From Diorhabda sublineata (Eukaryota; Arthropoda; Insecta; Coleoptera; Chrysomelidae), in NCBI RefSeq assembly GCF_026230105.1, contig NC_079477.1, positions 16,435,001-16,499,000 on the forward strand: a stretch of 64,000 nt of DNA, read 5' to 3'. This document shows, piece after piece, positions 29,501 to 37,179 of this stretch; position 1 is the stretch's first letter; every line of letters begins with the position of its first letter. Position numbers and translations under genes: made by a program. The notes under the pieces are model-generated. The model saw nothing but the letters and a program-made list of their open reading frames with translations. It was not told the DNA's origin and did not search any database.

Positions 29501-32500
29501 ATATAGAAATGAATGCTACTTTATAAATATTGCATATATATTTTTAAAAAATAGGAGTAATTTACAATGAAATTTGAAATCTTAACACAAATACATAAAG
29601 TAACTATCCGAACGTGTAACTTGTTACCTACATATTTAAGGATTTGAAAATATTTATTGGATGTTTATAGTTTTCTTTATTCTCTATTGCCAATAACGCA
29701 GTTAAAAATGTAACGAATGTGGATAATACGAGCTTGCTTATTTGTGTAACCGCCAATTTATAATTTTTAATACAAAACTCTCTTCTTTGATACCTGTAGA
29801 TATTTGAACATAACCTGATTGAATTTTATGTAGTCTGTCGTTAATGTATACTAAGTATCCTAAAGCCTTAAATGGTAAAACAGATTAATATTTAAATTGT
29901 TTCTAGTCTCCTGCATGTAAAATTCTTTTCCAAAATCCAATGATCTGCCTAACAATATTCTAGCAACCAACTGAGTAAATCCTTACGAGTGTTGTAAAAT
30001 ATATTTATAAGAAGTTTCTTTCATATATTTTCATTGTTTATGACTTCAGTTCACATCAACATTTTGATTCAATTTTTAAGGAAACGTGTTTACTTTGAAA
30101 TTTAAGTCTATCCCAGACTAGTTAAGGAAACAATCAAAAATATATATTAATTTTTATCATAAGCATACAGTTACACTTCTATACCAACAATTATGGTAAT
30201 TTATTTAATCTATAACTACATACTATTTTCTAAATTTCAACTGCTAAATCATATACAGAGTTATATTAGGAATTAGGATCTTATCTTGGATTATATCTTT
30301 GTTGGTACCTTTCCCTATCCAGTCTAGTCTATTGAAAAAATGATAAACCAAAGTGCCCCTTACCTTTTTATCCAATTAATCCTCTGCAGCTTATGCCAAC
30401 GCACAAAAACGCAAGTATACCATTATTTGCTTTTTAATTTAAATAACAATCTTATTTATGTAACTGCAAGAACGTCTAATATATTTTATTCTTGTTATTT
30501 GTGTTGTTAACAAATTTATTATTTTATGAAAAACATTCTATTGCTCAGAGATCTTAATTCAATTTAGGTGTAAGATTATTTTAATTTAAAACCAAATCAT
30601 CTAAGCAACAAGTCTCTAAATATTAACAAGTATTAAGGTCATTTCCCTAATTAAAGTGAGTGATAGCGATTATAAAGTAATCGTGTTCACACGTTTATAG
30701 TATGATTCTTGCCCTATCTTATTCTTGTTTACTGATTTTTATCTTTCAGGAGGAAGTAAAATAGTTGAAATAAATTAGACTATATGCTCATTTATTAGAA
30801 CAGTTATGTGAATATGATACTTGCTAGCTCCTGAAGGTAAAATATAATGTAACATACATTGGATAGTGAAGGGAGTATAAAATAGAAAAGACCAAAGATG
30901 AAGTTGTTAGTAGTACAAGTTTATAAATTCCAACGATTGTATAACAATATAATTTGATTTTTACGTTGGAAATTATTATTTTTTTGTTTTATACTGTTAT
31001 TTGCTCTTATATTGGATCAGTAGATTTCAAATAGTCATTATATACTAGTTGGCAAAGCCCTTATTATTTACTAATATCGAGTCAAAAAATATATTTGAAC
31101 ATATTTGAATCTCAGATTCGTAAAGTTAGCTTATAAGTTTATTTATTTTATTACATAGCTGTTGAAGTTTTTCTAGAGCAGTAGAATGTTGAAGTATTAT
31201 TTTCTAAAAGCCAAATATTAGTAGGCTACCTTTGTTATTTTTTCTTTTTTTTTTTAATTGTAGGATATAGCACTTTTATTTCTTAGTAACTTGTAGTTCT
31301 TTTTTTGTTGCACAAGAATTTCTATTTTAAATGTGTTCTTGCACTAGATTTTAAGTTACCACAATGAAAATGCTTTTCAATTATTGAAGTAAAAGAAAAC
31401 ATTTCATTTTGTCTTTGGTTTCAATAATGTTTAAAAATTTGGAACAATTAATCAATAACATTTAAGTACTTAGTTTTGTAATGAAAAAACAAAATTGGAA
31501 ACATCTTTTTTATTGTGACACAGATACTAAAAACAATGAATAATAAATTTTATTAGGTTTATGCTCTAAATTTTTAAAATATAGACTGAATTCATGTAAA
31601 ATAATATCCAGTATTCCAAACTCTGTAATTATACACTGAAATGTTTTCCGTTTACTTATATTAGGTTTTTTCACTTTCGTGAGGCTTGGGTAGTAGTTAT
31701 CAATGGTATGTGTGTGTGGTGGTATATTGTAGCATAATGTCCTTGTCCTGGCAGCGCCCGCTTCCCGTCAGTGTTCCGACAACAACCCGAGGAGCTTCCT
31801 CTGGTTCAACTGTTCAGCGTAGTACTGCTGCCAAAAGGATCACCTTTGAAGAACCAGGTCCTGTTGCTCCAAAGGTGAGCTTTAAGATTTCTCTAACTAA
31901 GAAGTCGAAACAACCAAATTTTTAGTTATGAGTTATTTTTGTTCATTTCGATAATATCCGTCTCTTATGAGAGAGCAAAAAGTTGTATCTGTTTTAAACG
32001 ACCTTCGTGCTACAAATATCAAAGAATATATTTTTCCAACTAATTTACGATTTATTAATAAAATTATCTTCCAGTTTATTGGCAATGGTATTAAATGTAA
32101 ATCCAGGACTGGTGGTAATGTACACATTTTTCTTCTCAATAAATGTATCGCTTTTTGTAAATTTAGATTGATCATAATATATATTTGGTTTAACCACCGA
32201 ATTTTATACAGATATATATATGTGGTGTGTGTTTACTAACAAACATTTAACAATATTCAAGTATCTAATAATTTCAATCGTTTTATTTTTTGAGTGGTGG
32301 TATACAAAAAGCAGGAAAATATATCTCTATCATTTGATTTAGTTTCTTGATCCAGTACTATCTTCTTTTGCCAAGATTACAATCTTTATGAGTCCACAAA
32401 CCATCACGAACATTTGTGGTTAATTCACATGATTTTATCTATCTACTTTATAGAAACCTTGTATTACAAAGAATTGTAGAATCGTAGAAATACAATACTA

Positions 32501-34072
32501 TGAATTCACTTGTTTCCAAAATTGGAAAAAAAAAACTTGCTGATTTATCATTATGAGATGATGATCCCAATGAACTATAACCGATTGGACTTACTTTAAT
32601 AGCCATTATGATGTACATACTATTTAACCAATTATTCATAAAACAATTAACATTTTTTATTGAGAAATTTATTTCGATTTGTACCATTTTCCTTTGGATT
32701 TTTGGTCTAAACATTCGAAAGTTTGAAGGGACTAAGATTATTTATTCTTAAATTACCTAAATTTAGGTAGTTCACAACAATGTTATAAACTTTGACCGAA
32801 TTGGCATTATCTTAACTAGTAATTTTACATCAAACACAAAATCTGACAAATTTGACTTTCATTAATGGCTGGTTTCCCGGGAGAATATTTGCCCGTCTCA
32901 GCCCCTGTAGATTATCCCAATAATTGGTTATACTCCTAACTATCTTCCCTTCCAATGTTGTTCTGTAGTTGATACCACAAAAGGGTTCAGATCTTATAAG
33001 GATTTATCAGCCCCTACTTTAGCAAGTCTGTCATTTATTTCGTTTTCCTCCACTTATATTTATAATCAAAGCAAATTGATTTCAAAGTATTTGACAAATT
33101 TTTAATAAATTACAATAATAATAGAAATGTTACTATTTATCAATAATGCGGAAATAAAACAAAAATATATTTCTCAATAAAAAGTGGCTAATTAAAATAT
33201 TACACATAAAATATTGAGAGCATTATTCAGTTTTATTTAAAGCCATCGGCAAACCTGTAGAATGTTTCAAATTTTTATAAGAATATGGAAAAAATGCACC
33301 ACGTACAAATAACTCAACCACAGCACAATGACTATGGGTTAGTAACAAGAGTCACAAATGCATTACCAATATAAAATTAATTACTTCATTACTAGTGGTG
33401 TTGTGGGTTGAGGACTCAAAATAAAATTGTCCAAAAGTTTTTCAATTTGCAACGTTTCAATCCTTTATTTGATCTTTATTAAGGCTTGTACATCCGAATT
33501 ACCTCAGTACCATATATATTGTCGATACCCAGGTGAAGATGTCATTCTTATACTAAATTACAAATGGTGTTGTAGGTTGAGAACTCGAAATAAAACCGTA
33601 TAAATCTATCGATAAAACAAATGGCACAGAGATAACTCGAATGTTGAAGTCTTGATAAAAATCAAATAAAAGATCGAAACATTGGCATTAAAAAAACCTT
33701 TAGAAAGTTTTATTTCGAGTCCTCAAGAAGGACAATGACATTATTTTCTTTTCATATTTCTCAACTGGATTGCTATTTATGTTAACAGACCTACTTATGG
33801 TTCTAACAAACTAAAAAATTCACATTGAATAATCTGCGTGAAACGTATGAGGTTTGCGTGAAATCTACCTATTTCCCATAACATACTAGGAATATTTCAT
33901 TGATTATACCAAATTTAAAAAATTCTCTAATGATCATTATATTTTTTTCCAGCTCGATTATCTTTGGGTGATGGTTGCTTGTGGACGAACTCAAGATCAA
34001 CTAGATCTTACAGAACAGGCACACAAGTTTCTTAAAACATCGGGTTTGAAACCACGTTCATTGAACTTTTGA
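2392..34072 (+). CDS. Myb: Myb transcription factor (R1R2R3), 5' end missing
   Basis: Animal Myb-type transcription factor. It binds DNA and acts in the Myb-MuvB/DREAM complex on cell-cycle genes. Nine coding exons are visible: 2392-2541, 17724-18179, 19031-19352, 19851-20230, 21575-21874, 24418-24585, 25560-25676, 31755-31874 and 33953-34072. All have AG/GT borders and compatible phases (phase 0 except the 19352/19851 junction), giving about 710 residues. R1 is partial. R2 and R3 are complete with the spaced Trp residues and the QCRERWHNHL and DNAIKNHWNS motifs. The middle is Ser/Pro-rich, with SP/TP sites and FSPSQFLNSP. The C-terminal part includes TPRTPTPFKKALADLEKK and ends with a VACGRTQDQL-type segment, as in vertebrate A/B/c-Myb. 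The first exon lies before the window. The exon at 31755 is the least certain because its polypyrimidine tract is weak. Confidence 0.93.
2542..4086 (+). other. Myb giant intron, first part: no gene seen
   Basis: This is the start of the 15.2-kb intron (2542-17723) between the R1 and R2/R3 exons. The segment is AT-rich with T-rich runs and no convincing coding exon. A short tandem repeat of ACTATTGTAA-type units lies near 3962-3983. Confidence 0.6.
4087..4245 (-). mobile_element. 3' end fragment of a non-LTR retrotransposon
   Basis: This stretch is clearly similar, in the same orientation, to 42733-42970 in the DAP1 intron, sharing GTATGTGGATATTGGG, the GATAC..GGGGAACC block and TTTCACACTTCGAGA. 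The DAP1 copy contains about 90 bp that are missing here. Because the DAP1 copy is the C-terminal and 3' end of a minus-strand non-LTR element, this is read as a second, shorter copy of that end. Confidence 0.7.
5020..5434 (-). pseudogene. mariner transposase, 5' half relic
   Basis: On the minus strand an ATG at 5434 opens MSTEIVKI and, after a stop, KLEFRAIIKYLYLKGLRG, the usual mariner N-terminus. A deletion follows, then DDRSGRPVSVSVPENIDAVHD (5250-5315). After a frameshift near 5130 comes KWIPKCLNFDQKCPRVEAS, the region just before the catalytic part. Beyond about 5020 the similarity fades. There are several stops and at least one frameshift and one internal deletion. This is a dead copy in the Myb intron, antisense to Myb. 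Confidence 0.8.
5435..8275 (+). other. Myb giant intron: unresolved repeats, no gene
   Basis: No exon with credible coding content is seen. Around 6520-6660 an antisense Tc1-type flavour (the GLKRGISGG-like reading of the + strand is typical of reversed Tc1 text) is possible but too decayed to call. The block at 6840-7700 is less AT-rich than its surroundings and looks like old repeat DNA. Open frames of 60-80 codons here have no recognisable motif. Confidence 0.5.
8276..8759. repeat. Inverted-repeat (MITE/foldback) element
   Basis: The left arm (about 8276-8350) and right arm (about 8672-8759) are reverse complements over roughly 75-85 bp with some mismatches. The outermost TTATTTTAAACGGAATGCTA pairs with the mirror sequence ending at 8759, and ATTAAATTTTTGGAAT pairs with ATTCTAAAAATTTAAT. 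The interior (about 320 bp) has no coding sequence. I read it as a non-autonomous DNA element in the Myb intron. Confidence 0.75.
8774..8794. repeat. Perfect 9-bp hairpin
   Basis: ACTTCCGGT, a 3-base loop GTA and ACCGGAAGT form a perfect stem just outside the inverted-repeat element at 8276-8759. It could be part of another repeat or a structured remnant. No function can be assigned. Confidence 0.6.
8795..11479 (+). other. Myb giant intron: no gene seen
   Basis: AT-rich sequence without recognisable coding exons. Frames of about 115 codons at 9329-9676 (+) and 9724-10077 (-) are rich in Ile, Phe and Tyr, as expected of chance frames in AT-rich DNA, and show no domain. Confidence 0.55.
11480..11715 (+). 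pseudogene. Tc1/mariner-type transposase C-terminal relic
   Basis: The + strand, across frame changes, reads SNLTSIDFFLWGYIKSKVYA, then a Pro/Leu-rich stretch (NKPTSLAQL), and then an ERNGFHLDDV-like end. This is the usual end of insect transposases that carry a DFFLWGYLK motif after the last catalytic acidic residue. Stops interrupt it and no N-terminal part was found nearby. It is a relic inside the Myb intron. Confidence 0.7.
11716..13654 (+). other. Myb giant intron: no gene seen
   Basis: AT-rich intron with no supportable exon or recognised repeat. Confidence 0.55.
13655..13965 (+). pseudogene. Tc1-like transposase N-terminal/middle relic
   Basis: One frame reads RELSRNGQKYRKRRKCHECT with SNQLERIPSCCRQLRRFYF; a neighbouring frame continues VIFMDDEKCFTLANTDE. 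The second piece matches the MDDEKYFT catalytic region (first Asp) of a known insect Tc1-type transposase, and the first matches its basic linker. At least one frameshift separates the two, and the rest of the catalytic domain is missing. Confidence 0.7.
13966..14704 (+). other. Myb giant intron: no gene seen
   Basis: AT-rich intron with no supportable feature. Confidence 0.55.
14705..14838. repeat. MITE family copy 1 (inverted repeat)
   Basis: A 134-bp, almost fully self-complementary element. It begins GTGATGAAT and ends ATTCATCAC, and inner blocks pair as well (AGAAAATCAGTTTAAAATAAC against GTTATTTCAAACTGCTTTTCT). A second copy of the same family lies at 25315-25444. Flanking sequence does not show a clear target duplication. 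Confidence 0.85.
14839..17723 (+). other. Myb giant intron, last part: no gene seen
   Basis: No credible exon apart from the following Myb exon. A less AT-rich block at 15480-15790 gives overlapping frames of about 63 codons without recognisable motifs. Another block at 16300-16620 (including ATGACGGCCGTGACATCACG) looks like repeat DNA but was not identified. The intron ends with TTTTGTTTCAG at 17713-17723. Confidence 0.55.
17724..18179 (+). CDS. Myb: Myb exon: R2 and R3 DNA-binding repeats
   Basis: The exon has 152 codons. Most of R2 is here (Trp at KKWTLIARHL and ERWHNHLNPK), as is complete R3 (SAWTEQEDELI, NQWARIAKLLPGRTDNAIKN, HWNSTMRRK). A basic Arg/Lys-rich stretch follows and probably helps nuclear import. 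The exon ends GAA GAG before GTATTA. Without splicing, the frame would stop 18 bases later. Confidence 0.96.
18180..19030 (+). other. Myb intron: no gene seen
   Basis: An 851-bp intron ending CATTTCTTAG. It is T-rich and holds no other feature. Confidence 0.85.
19031..19352 (+). CDS. Myb: Myb exon: Ser/Pro/Thr-rich linker
   Basis: The exon has 107 codons plus one base, starts DWTVEMYDQ, and is low-complexity with repeated SP/TP sites (for example PTPSPTS, NSPGVSPLK), likely proline-directed kinase sites. The donor is GCAA followed by GTAAGT. The spare base completes an AAA codon with the next exon. Confidence 0.88.
19353..19850 (+). other. Myb intron: no gene seen
   Basis: A 498-bp AT-rich intron ending in a T-run and AG at 19841-19850. 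Confidence 0.85.
19851..20230 (+). CDS. Myb: Myb exon: regulatory region with FSPSQFLNSP
   Basis: The exon is two bases plus 126 codons. It contains PPILRRGKSRKRHDS, an acidic stretch, and SPIKQLPFSPSQFLNSP, the conserved motif of animal Myb regulatory regions. The donor is CCG followed by GTAAGTT. Confidence 0.92.
20231..20839 (+). other. Myb intron: no gene seen
   Basis: The first part of the 1344-bp intron, AT-rich and without a supportable feature. Confidence 0.8.
20840..21470 (-). mobile_element. Non-LTR retrotransposon relic (RT C-terminal part)
   Basis: The minus strand gives, in order and in changing frames, INTDKTKSIIINRN (the usual NxxKTKxM block after the RT core), then ADMRYKTYRATNRIEST, then YGKRMTEQIIG followed by KAWINEINKTTENREMK. 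This follows the end of RTE/CR1-like endonuclease-reverse-transcriptase proteins (KRMxE, RGRPxxxWxxEI). Many stops are present. It is an old antisense insertion in the Myb intron. Confidence 0.7.
21575..21874 (+). CDS. Myb: Myb exon: conserved C-terminal domain
   Basis: The exon has exactly 100 codons between ACAG and GTAAGTT. It holds DTPRTPTPFKKALADLEKK, PIKNLPDTPSSRLEDITEIM and KKDQDSSHYETD. This is the best-conserved part outside the DNA-binding repeats and corresponds to the region that docks on the MuvB core in vertebrate B-Myb. Confidence 0.95.
21875..23049 (+). other. Myb intron: no gene seen
   Basis: The first part of a 2543-bp intron, AT-rich and with no recognised element. Confidence 0.75.
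23050..23430 (-). pseudogene. Tc1-like transposase relic
   Basis: Read on the minus strand there are traces of GGSLMV-like text (from GTGGAGGTTCATTAATGG), a FRRRQYPIAFKSSKFKYGKL block resembling the QDNDPxHxSxxxxxWF region, and LTSIQ resembling DLNPI, in the right order for a Tc1 transposase. It is heavily decayed, so this is called with moderate confidence. Confidence 0.55.
23749..24039 (+). CDS. Unrecognised 96-codon open frame (doubtful gene)
   Basis: An open frame within a Myb intron. Its composition (Glu, Lys, Asn, Gln, with CLWLNQTNQKWKI) is less purely Phe/Ile/Leu-rich than nearby chance frames. I recognise no domain, signal peptide or membrane segment. It could be a piece of a decayed repeat, a chance frame, or a small nested gene. 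No promoter or splice evidence supports it. Confidence 0.15.
   Translation: MKLTNSGLQQKSAEEELNFVKTISIHICQNKRDKKVIGTDFMDSYDIIFPQAYENHNQCLWLNQTNQKWKITFDNLDYTIAVEYSSFVSKKIIFSL
24418..24585 (+). CDS. Myb: Myb exon: Lys/Arg- and Ser-rich segment
   Basis: The exon has 56 codons between TTCATAG and GTAAGTA. It encodes GYMTGKRKGAASSAAGKENV, then NKRVRKALAPSWASSSS, then SSSDISFAVETP. The KEN-containing stretch resembles a KEN-box degradation motif, but that is inference from a short match. Confidence 0.92.
24586..25314 (+). other. Myb intron: no gene seen
   Basis: AT-rich intron sequence before the MITE. No feature can be supported. Confidence 0.8.
25315..25444. repeat. MITE family copy 2 (inverted repeat)
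   Basis: A 130-bp relative of the element at 14705-14838. It begins GTGATGATTTGTCTTGAT and ends ATCAAGACAAATCATCAC, an 18-bp perfect terminal inverted repeat. It shares AGAAAATCAGTTTAAAATAAC with copy 1. It ends 115 bp before a Myb exon. Confidence 0.9.
25560..25676 (+). CDS. Myb: Myb exon: C-terminal Ser/Thr-rich segment
   Basis: The exon has 39 codons between TTACTTTCAG and GTACTTGG. It encodes SKSLGDDTSILFSTPSSIMK and LGVTGLMDYPPQAGSSK. Phase 0 at both ends keeps the Myb frame open. Confidence 0.88.
25677..27610 (+). other. Myb intron: no gene seen
   Basis: Part of the 6.1-kb intron 25677-31754. AT-rich. A possible acceptor at 26441-26444 precedes 14 open codons (GHKRPLGRENSSIK), but their use would break the phase of the following exon. 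Confidence 0.65.
27611..28425. repeat. Repeat copy 1, split by a 567-bp insertion
   Basis: Two blocks, 27611-27743 and 28311-28425, correspond to the contiguous sequence at 29182-29415. The 567 bp between them (27744-28310) is therefore extra in this copy. The extra DNA holds the perfect palindrome at 27852-27871 and a second, imperfect one. I found no clear target duplication or transposase in it. Confidence 0.75.
27852..27871. repeat. Perfect 20-bp palindrome
   Basis: TTTTAATCCTAGGATTAAAA equals its own reverse complement. A degenerate second version (ACTTTTAATCCTAGGACTAGAAGT) starts about 26 bp further on, and a half-copy (GCACTTTTAATCC) occurs near 28140. They look like structured parts of the inserted repeat. 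Confidence 0.8.
28440..28985 (-). mobile_element. Non-LTR retrotransposon relic, RT C-terminus
   Basis: On the minus strand the upper part reads FQYLGALITEDNFVRTEIKA, followed by CFW/LKFRGLS-like and LTIYKTK-like text across frameshifts. The lower part reads GHVERMPSNRYPRKAMYGVP, then RGRPRLRWLDDL and, near the end, EKALVLKGP. These are the successive C-terminal landmarks of RTE/CR1-like insect endonuclease-reverse transcriptases. The segment is GC-richer than its surroundings, suggesting a fairly recent insertion. It is 5'-truncated and antisense to Myb, and lies between the two repeat copies at 27611-28425 and 29182-29415. Confidence 0.85.
29182..29415. repeat. Repeat copy 2, contiguous version
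   Basis: A direct repeat of 27611-27743 joined to 28311-28425, with scattered substitutions (for example GGTGGTCCTTTATACCTCAT here and GGTGGTCCTTCATACCTCAT there). It shows what the interrupted copy looked like before the 567-bp insertion. Confidence 0.8.
29416..31754 (+). other. Myb intron: no gene seen
   Basis: AT-rich intron with no supportable coding or repeat feature. It ends in CTGGCAG with only a weak pyrimidine tract before it. Confidence 0.65.
31755..31874 (+). CDS. Myb: Myb exon: penultimate coding exon
   Basis: The exon has 40 codons (RPLPVSVPTTTRGASSGSTV, then KRITFEEPGPVAPK), markedly GC-richer than the surrounding intron, with a GTGAGC donor. Phase 0 on both sides fits the exons before and after. 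The acceptor CTGGCAG lacks a strong pyrimidine tract, so the exact 5' border could be a few codons off. Confidence 0.82.
31875..32879 (+). other. Myb last intron, first part: no gene seen
   Basis: AT-rich. Overlapping frames of 80-90 codons on both strands around 31930-32240 and 32450-32714 have chance-like composition. Confidence 0.65.
32880..33060 (-). mobile_element. Non-LTR retrotransposon RNase H relic
   Basis: The minus strand reads VEENEINDRLAKVGADKSL, then DLNPFVVS, then TTEQHW. This matches the end of the RNase H domain of jockey-like elements (GNExADxLAxxGA, then GPEPFCG, then a Trp). The segment is only about 180 bp. It is antisense to Myb. Confidence 0.7.
33061..33407 (+). other. 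Myb last intron: no gene seen
   Basis: AT-rich sequence between the RNase H relic and the inverted-repeat element. No feature can be supported. Confidence 0.65.
33408..33726. repeat. Inverted-repeat element with internal duplication
   Basis: The left end (TTGAGGACTCAAAATAAAA from 33408) and the right end (TTTTATTTCGAGTCCTCAA to 33726) are reverse complements, and similarity continues inward for about 90 bp. A second left end (TGGTGTTGTAGGTTGAGAAC) starts at about 33564 and repeats 33396 onwards directly. The structure may therefore be one element inserted into, or partly duplicated from, another of the same family. Confidence 0.75.
33953..34072 (+). CDS. Myb: Myb terminal coding exon
   Basis: The exon has 39 codons and a TGA after TTTTTTTCCAG. 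It encodes LDYLWVMVACGRTQDQLDLT, then EQAHKFLKTSGLKPRSLNF. This matches the conserved C-terminal end of animal Myb proteins (W-x-x-VACG-x-T-x-DQL, then a short basic tail). Confidence 0.95.
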   Translation, partial: LDYLWVMVACGRTQDQLDLTEQAHKFLKTSGLKPRSLNF

Positions 34073-36150
34073 TATTCGTGAATAATGTATATAAACTACA
34101 TTCGTTGTTAGAATGTGGACCGTTTACAAAGAATTGTAGTGCAAATAGTTTGTTTTTTACTTATATAGATTTTGTTATTTGTAAGTTTTATTTTATAATT
34201 TGACTTCAGTCAAACTATGCACAGTATGTAATTATAGTAGTATTTATATAAAGTATTCTATTTGAACAATCTCGCCAATGCCTACCAAATAATTTATTTA
34301 TAATATTGGTTTTAAAATTTAATAGTTTGTTAAAAATAGTTCAACTTGCATCACCACGCCATTATTTCCAATATCTTACTTATATTGATTGGATATTTTA
34401 TATTGAATTATATTTCAAAATGTATGTCAACCCTTGTAATAATCTCGCGATGATTTGGCTCTAATGTTGGCCTGATTGTCCAAAAATAACCATAATTTTA
34501 CTTTTAAATTATGTAATTGGTACAGTTACGTTTTTAAAATAACTGAAATTTTTTCTATCTACATTTCACTTTTATGGATTTAAAAGAATTTGTTGTTATT
34601 TATACAAAAATGAAGATATTAGCACACTTGTCAAAGGTTTTTTTCAATTATTCTAAAGCAACCGTTATTGACAATAACATATCATTAAAAACAGACATGC
34701 AAAATTCTACTCAATTCTTAACAACTCAACAACACTTAGAGAATATTTATTTTTGGAGGCAGACACATAAATTTAAGTGCATAAGGTGTATAACACATTA
34801 TTTAAATGTTTTTAATATTAACCGTATATACCACATGAACTTATAACTCACCTGAGCCAAGGGAAATAAAATACCAGAAATCTTCTATCTTCGTTTAAGT
34901 ACAGTCCTCATCATGACTATATATTTGTGTTACCAATAATTAAAAGATTTATCTATCTGATACATATTTATATTAATCTGTGTTTGCAACATATACACCT
35001 ATGTGTTGTAATGTTCAAATTTTTTTTACAACACACCTGGTATGTGATATTAATTTATTTATTATCATAATTACATTTTATTTGCACTAACCTAATTAGT
35101 TGTGTGGAACAAGTTTCATTATATTACAAGGTGTCAGGCAACATACTATAATATTTCAGCTTATGGCGCAAATATAAATGCAGGAAAAAAAACAAACCAA
35201 AGACAGTCCTCCAACATATTCCTATGATATTTTGGTAAAGTGTAATGGAAATCCAGTGGAATTTTTCAGTTTATCATAATTTGTCGTTACACTATATTTA
35301 AACATACTTTGATAAATTGTAATTAAGTTGGTTAGATTTTCATTTATATATTTATGTTCTGTAATTTTTTTCCCAGTACTACATTTTCTCATTCTGTTAA
35401 TTGGTAAATTTTTGTATCATAGTAGTAGATGAATTGATAGTTTTCTTTTTGTGCACCTTTATCTCATAACAATTTTGTTTATGATCTCTAACGCTATAAT
35501 TCCTACTCATTTTATACTTTAACGTTGACTGTTATCTAACTTTCCTACTACATTGTAGAGGTAACAAATTGTTCTTCTGTTGGTCTGCAAGTATCTTCTT
35601 ATAATTTATATAATTTGATTGTAATTTTTTTCAATTTAAAGATGGTGCAAAAAATATATTATCTATGAATTTTTTTGTATAATACCAAGTTTTATATTAT
35701 AAATAAACAATATTTTGTTCGTTCAATATTGGTGATGTAAATTGTTATTTTTTTTACCACAAACATTTTAATATAAATGTATGTTACTGTATAAGAATGT
35801 TCATAATCCTACTTTTGTGTTTGTTAGAATTTGTACAAGTTTAGTATTTGTTTAGTATTTTAACAAAAATTGATTGGTAAATTAATATAAATTTGTATTA
35901 TTTGATGTAAAAAATATTTAAATACAATTAACAGGCTTTTGAAGCTTTAAAAGCTTAATTGATTATAAGAGATATTTTGGAGACATAATTTTAAATCACT
36001 TTTAAGTTATAATTTATTTAATATTTCACATCCCATATATATTGTATTATATAATTCCTAAAATTTCCATGATGTGAAAATAAAATTTTTACATTTATTT
36101 ATTTGATTATCACTGTATATTGTAATAAAACTTGCTATCTTTACAATTTT
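34073..36150 (+). other. Myb: Probable Myb 3' UTR and downstream DNA
   Basis: Very AT-rich sequence directly after the Myb stop, with no exon. Several AATAAA-type signals are present, for example near 34866, 35701 and 36079. Which one is used cannot be decided from the sequence. A short palindrome (AAGCTTTAAAAGCTT) lies near 35942. Confidence 0.5.
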
Positions 36151-37179
36151 TCATTTCTTTACCTATTCTTTATTTGTTTTTACTTTTATTAAGTTGATTG
36201 ATTATAGTAAAATCCTACCTATATTTATATATCAATAATTTTAAATTAAACGCCTAGAAAGTTTGATTCAATTTTTCCTAGAATATTTAGTAAAATTCTT
36301 AGAATGCTGAAAATTTCTTCTTATATTAAAATACAATTTTAATAATATACATACATACAAAAAATTTAATATGGTGGTAAGATGCTGAACACAAATTCGG
36401 ATTGATAAAATTGTTTATATATTTTTCCTCTTTAGATAAAGAAAAAAGAGATTACCTAAATACAAATTAACAAAAAATATTATTTAAAATACCCTAAAAA
36501 TGAAATAATCATGTCACAATTGAAATAGATGCTCATAACAAAGTTGAAAGTATGTTGTAGGAGTAGGTAGAAGAAAAGTTCTTCATATAGGAATTATTTC
36601 AAATAATTAACTGAAACATCTGCAATTGAAGTACCAGAAAGTGAAAGCATTTGATGGTATTACTATGATTAATTACTCTATTTTTCATCTAATTATTAGA
36701 AAATAATAGTTCCTATATGGGTAGTTTTATGTTAAAAGGTAACTTGTGCGGCAATTAGTTTAAAATAGAAATTCTATTTTATATGTTGTTTTTTTTGCAA
36801 TGAAACACATAACCTAAATGTACTTTATTAAATAACGTCACGATTAAATGTCTAATTAAAGTATATTTTTCTAAAATTCCTTAAGTTTAAAAAAGTCTCT
36901 ACCCTGGCCTATCCCTCTGTCAGTTTCAGTTTAGTTTGAAAACGATACATACTGTATTTGTATCAGTTATTAAACTAAAGTATGTTAAACACAAATTTCA
37001 ATAAATACACTTAAGTATTGTTGAGGAAAAATAGAACAACATTTATTTCTTTGTAATATATTTTAAACTTAACTTTTGTTTCACTGTTTCTGGGTATCTA
37101 CTCTGGAAAATTTCATTCCGCTAGTACAAATACAAATATAAAACGGTCATATTCCAAACAGCGCTCAAAGTCATCTATC
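36151..37179. other. Intergenic: no gene seen
   Basis: AT-rich sequence between Myb and the basic-protein relic. No feature can be supported. Confidence 0.6.
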
